Positions 61,014-64,000 of a DNA stretch of 64,000 nt are shown here, piece after piece. A program made the translations under genes and the position numbers. Where the stretch lies: assembly GCF_018129685.1 (NCBI RefSeq), contig NZ_JAFCLG010000002.1, forward strand, positions 224,501 through 288,500, read 5' to 3'. Below the pieces are notes generated by a model. The model searched no databases. It saw only the letters and a list, made by a program, of their open reading frames with translations, and was not told the origin of the DNA. The stretch's first letter is position 1. Each line of letters begins with the position of its first letter. This DNA comes from Bradyrhizobium manausense (lineage in GTDB: Bacteria > Pseudomonadota > Alphaproteobacteria > Rhizobiales > Xanthobacteraceae).

Positions 61014-62345
61014 CTATCCCATCAGAATCTTCGGCAGCCACATGGCAATACCTGGAAAAAGACAGATCAAAACCACGGCGACGATCATGATGGCGACAAA
61101 GGGCAGCGTGCCCCACAGCACATCACGGAACGGAATGTCCGGGGCGATATTCTTGATCACGAATAAATTGAGACCGACAGGCGGATGGATCAGTCCCATC
61201 TCCATCACGATGGTCATGACGACGCCAAACCAGATTAGGTCGAAGCCAGCGCTGCGTAACGGCGGAAGGATGATCGGCGCCGTCATCAGGATGATGCTCA
61301 CCGGCGGCAGGAAGAAGCCAAGCACGACAACCATCATGAGAATGGCCATCAGCAACGACCATGGCGACAGATGGTTGGCGACAATCCATTCGGCGGCGCT
61401 CTGGGAGATGTGGAGATAACTCATCACCATCGAATAGAGCAGCGACATGCCGACAATCATCAGCAGCATTGTCGATTCGCGCACAGAGGCAACGAGCAGC
61501 GGACGCAGGTCCGAAAAGCGCCAGGCGCCGTAGATGATGGCGATCAACGCGAGCGCCAGAACGGCGCCAAGCCCCGCCGTCTCGCCCGGGCTTGCAAAGC
61601 CGCCGTACAGAGCGCCCATCACGCCGAGCAGAAGGATCAGGAACGGCAGAATACGCGGCAGGGCCGAAATGCGCTGGGACATCGTATAAACATCCCTGCG
61701 CAGGATCGGATGCTCAGTGTCGGCACGGGCGGCATCGCGATATTCCTTGCGAAAGCGCGCGACGGCGTAGACGGCAAACATCCCGCTCAGCAGCATGCCG
61801 GGACCAAGGCCCGCGAGAAACAGCCGGCCGAGCGATTGTTCCGACGCCACGGCATAAAGTATCATGGTGATCGAAGGCGGCAGCAGGATGCCCAGCGTGC
61901 CTCCGGCGGCGATGATGCCGGCGGCCAGACCCGGAGAATAACCGCGCCGCCGCATTTCCGGAATGCCGGCGCTGCCGATCGCCGAACAGGTGGCTGCGCT
62001 TGATCCCGCCATCGCCGCGAACAGCGTGCAGGCAACGACATTGGCGACGCCGAGACCGCCGGGCACCCGATTGAGCCATACGTAGAGCGCATTGTAGAGA
62101 TCGGCGCCGGCGCGGGACCGGCCGATCGCCGCGCCCTTGAGGATGAACAGCGGGATCGTCAGCAGCGTAATGTTGGCGATCTCCTGATAGACGTTCTGCG
62201 CCACCGTGCCGAGCGAGGCCACCGGCATGAAGCCGATCATGAAAGCGACCGCCACCGCGCCGAGCGCAAACGCGATCGGTACCCCGGCAAACAAGGTCAC
62301 AAGCGTGACGCCGCCATAAAGCGCGCCGATCGCAAGCGGGCTCAT
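61014..62345 (-). CDS. TRAP transporter large permease, DctM family
   Basis: A 443-aa protein with about 12 membrane helices. Family signatures are AMAGSSAATCSAIGSAGIPE, GGTLGILLPPSITMILYAVA and the C-terminal HPPVGLNLFVIKNIAPDIPF. Its start overlaps the dctQ-like stop by 4 bp. It forms the Na+-driven transport channel with the small permease. It is separate from, and only distantly similar in context to, the TRAP operon at 9.6-12.7 kb. Confidence 0.93.
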   Translation of the reverse strand: MSPLAIGALYGGVTLVTLFAGVPIAFALGAVAVAFMIGFMPVASLGTVAQNVYQEIANITLLTIPLFILKGAAIGRSRAGADLYNALYVWLNRVPGGLGVANVVACTLFAAMAGSSAATCSAIGSAGIPEMRRRGYSPGLAAGIIAAGGTLGILLPPSITMILYAVASEQSLGRLFLAGLGPGMLLSGMFAVYAVARFRKEYRDAARADTEHPILRRDVYTMSQRISALPRILPFLILLLGVMGALYGGFASPGETAGLGAVLALALIAIIYGAWRFSDLRPLLVASVRESTMLLMIVGMSLLYSMVMSYLHISQSAAEWIVANHLSPWSLLMAILMMVVVLGFFLPPVSIILMTAPIILPPLRSAGFDLIWFGVVMTIVMEMGLIHPPVGLNLFVIKNIAPDIPFRDVLWGTLPFVAIMIVAVVLICLFPGIAMWLPKILMG

Positions 62346-62863
62346 GCGCCGATTCCTCTTCTGCCACCGAACGCCTGGACGACCTGCAGCACAAGACGCA
62401 GCGTCAGAATGCTCATGCCCGCCGTCATGATCGAATACGGAATCCAGAGCGGCGGCGCCCAGGCGGAATCCGTTACCCGGCCGTCGTCAATCGCTTCGAG
62501 CAGCAGCAGCCACGACTGCCACGCGAAGAACGCGCAGAACAACAGGCAAATAATGTCCGAAAGAATCTCGCGCACCCGCTCGATCCGTTCCGGCAGAAAT
62601 CCCTCGATCGCCTCGATCGCGATATGCCCGCGCATCGATTGCACGTAGGGCGCCGACAGAAAGGTCGCGCCGACCAGCAGGAATACCGCCATTTCATCCT
62701 GCCAGTCGGTCGAGGAGTGCAGCACGTAGCGAACCGCGATCGAATGGGTCAGTACCAGCCCGGCCGCGATCGTCGCCAACGCGCAGGCCGAAATCAGCAC
62801 GCGGTCGAGCGCGTCGAGAATGCGGACGACTCCACTCAGAAGATTTGAGCCGCGCACGTCCAT
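62342..62863 (-). CDS. TRAP transporter small permease, DctQ family
   Basis: A 173-aa protein from ATG 62863 (17 bp after the binding-protein stop); a longer frame to 62974 would overlap that gene. Four membrane helices are visible, with TDWQDEMAVFLLVGATFLSA and RGHIAIEAIEGFLPERIERV in the family positions. It is the small membrane subunit of this TRAP system. Confidence 0.88.
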   Translation of the reverse strand: MDVRGSNLLSGVVRILDALDRVLISACALATIAAGLVLTHSIAVRYVLHSSTDWQDEMAVFLLVGATFLSAPYVQSMRGHIAIEAIEGFLPERIERVREILSDIICLLFCAFFAWQSWLLLLEAIDDGRVTDSAWAPPLWIPYSIMTAGMSILTLRLVLQVVQAFGGRRGIGA

Positions 62864-62880
62864 CCGCTCCGGAAACCCCG

Positions 62881-63903
62881 TCAAACCTCCTCCGCCATCT
62901 TCAGGAACCGCGCCGTATTCGCGGAGCGCGCAGCGAAATCCTTCCATGCGCTCTCGCGCGCCACGGCACGCCACTGGTCGAGCGAGGCCTGATCCATCTC
63001 CTTCACGGTCGCGCCAGCCTTGGCGTAGACGTCCGCGAGCCGCTTGTCGTCGGCCTTGGAGCCTTCGAGGCCGAACGGCTCGAGCTCCTCGCCCACCTCG
63101 GTGAGCAGCTTCTGCTGGTCCGGCGGCAGCGAGTCGAAGATCGACTTCGACATCAGCAGCGGCTCGAGCACGAAAAAGAAGTTGCGGCCGCCGGCCGCCG
63201 TGAGGCCCTTGCTGAGTTCCTCCAGCTTGAACGAGATCAGGCTCGTCGAGCTGGTCGCAGCGGCGTCGATCGCCCCGGTCTGCATGGAAATGTAGATTTC
63301 GTTGGACGGCATGTTGCTCGTCGCCGCGCCCGCGGCCTTGAACATCATATCCATCTCGCGGCTGCCGCCCCTGATCTTCAGCCCCTTCGCGTCATCGGGC
63401 TTGACGATGGGCGCGCCGCGCGAGGCTATGCCGCCCGACTGCCACATCCAGGTCAGCAATTTCACGCCCTTGGCCTCCAGAATGGCCGTCATCTCCCGGC
63501 CAATCGGCGCCTTCTTCCAGCGATATCCCTGCTCATAACTCGTCACGACCGCCGGCATGAACGTGATATTGAGTTCGGGAATCTCGCCGCCGGCGTACGT
63601 CGTGGGATACAGGCTGAGGTCGAGCGCCCCCTTTTTCAGCGCGTCGAACTGGGCGAAGGTCTTCATCAGCGACGAATTCGGATAGATCTCGAACTTCAGC
63701 GCACCCTTGCTGCGCTTCTCGACTTCCTCCGCAAACTTGCGGCAGACACGGTCGCGAAAATCACCCCCGTCGGCGCCCGAACCAGGAAACTGATGCGATA
63801 TCTTCAGCGTCCGCGTGTCAGCGCGCGCGCTGCACGTCAGGCCAATGATCGCCGGAGCCACCATGGCGCCAAGCGCCACACGTCGAGTAATGCCATTTGT
63901 CAT
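62881..63903 (-). CDS. TRAP transporter periplasmic binding protein, DctP family
   Basis: A 340-aa protein. The signal is twin-arginine-like (GITRRVALGAMVAPAIIGL). DctP motifs are LKISHQFPGSGADGGDFRDR, FEIYPNSSLMKTFAQFDALK and the ligand-Arg segment GLKIRGGSREMDMMFKAAGA. It is the first gene of a minus-strand operon binding protein - small permease - large permease - CoA-transferase - enoyl-CoA hydratase (broken), which implies import and CoA-activation of an organic acid. Upstream (63904-64000) is promoter DNA running to the window edge. Confidence 0.93.
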   Translation of the reverse strand: MTNGITRRVALGAMVAPAIIGLTCSARADTRTLKISHQFPGSGADGGDFRDRVCRKFAEEVEKRSKGALKFEIYPNSSLMKTFAQFDALKKGALDLSLYPTTYAGGEIPELNITFMPAVVTSYEQGYRWKKAPIGREMTAILEAKGVKLLTWMWQSGGIASRGAPIVKPDDAKGLKIRGGSREMDMMFKAAGAATSNMPSNEIYISMQTGAIDAAATSSTSLISFKLEELSKGLTAAGGRNFFFVLEPLLMSKSIFDSLPPDQQKLLTEVGEELEPFGLEGSKADDKRLADVYAKAGATVKEMDQASLDQWRAVARESAWKDFAARSANTARFLKMAEEV

Positions 63904-64000
63904 ATTTAAGATCCTCCCTATGTTGCCTTTCCGCCGGCAGGTCTTTCACCTGTCTTGCACGGTCGGGTTCCTGCGTTGACGTTCGTTGCTTACGTTCTTC

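Overview
The window looks like a chromosomal stretch of a Bradyrhizobium-type alphaproteobacterium (Nitrobacteraceae). The evidence is high GC with strong third-position bias, many acyl-CoA, aromatic-acid and TRAP-transport genes, and several families of long intergenic inverted repeats of the kind common in that genus. Most of it is ordinary catabolic and regulatory backbone. About 50.3-58.8 kb is an accessory zone built around initiator-tRNA sequences.

Layout. 0-8 kb: esterase-like hydrolase (cut by the window edge), DsbA-type protein, hotdog thioesterases, TetR and LysR regulators with clear operators, small secreted proteins, AbrB-type membrane protein. 8-19 kb: an aromatic-acid region with pobA (4-hydroxybenzoate 3-monooxygenase), a divergent TRAP transporter plus a DUF3237 gene, a hicAB module with a broken toxin gene, and an operon of crotonase, feruloyl-CoA-synthetase-like ligase, SDR dehydrogenase, 4-hydroxybenzoyl-CoA-type thioesterase and an aromatic-type ABC binding protein. 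Read together, these genes suggest uptake of phenylpropenoic acids, side-chain shortening to a hydroxybenzoate, and ring hydroxylation. 19-28.5 kb: two glutathione transferase / WYL-regulator pairs with related operators, a membrane-tethered TAXI protein, a cyclic-nucleotide-gated K+ channel and a frameshifted small membrane protein. 29-33 kb: a three-gene phosphorelay (hybrid kinase, Hpt, REC-EAL) that should end in c-di-GMP hydrolysis. 33-39 kb: desaturase, MetX-like hydrolase, divergent metallo-beta-lactamase-fold protein, quinone-reductase-like oxidoreductase, acyl-CoA synthetase. 39-46.8 kb: a TetR gene and a five-gene ribose-type ABC transporter operon in which one permease is fused to an SMP-30/gluconolactonase-like beta-propeller and a second propeller gene follows. 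46.8-50.3 kb: DUF2059 protein, OpgC-like membrane protein, SDR with a divergent ArsR regulator.

50.3-58.8 kb (accessory zone): three tRNA-fMet-derived sequences in different states (a decayed relic, a full-length gene with two stem mismatches, and a 45-nt 3' half ending at the anticodon), an orphan thioesterase, a hepT/mntA module whose toxin gene carries two frameshifts, a complete tyrosine integrase next to the half tRNA, and an IS3-family transposase remnant split by a group II intron whose maturase is itself frameshifted. Joining the proposed intron ends restores the transposase reading frame. 59-64 kb: a minus-strand TRAP transporter operon with a CoA-transferase and a frameshifted enoyl-CoA hydratase.

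Two themes stand out. Both toxin-antitoxin modules keep an intact antitoxin and have lost the toxin by small mutations. The tRNA-fMet locus looks like a repeatedly used integration hotspot. All calls come from reading the sequence; no database search or folding program was run.
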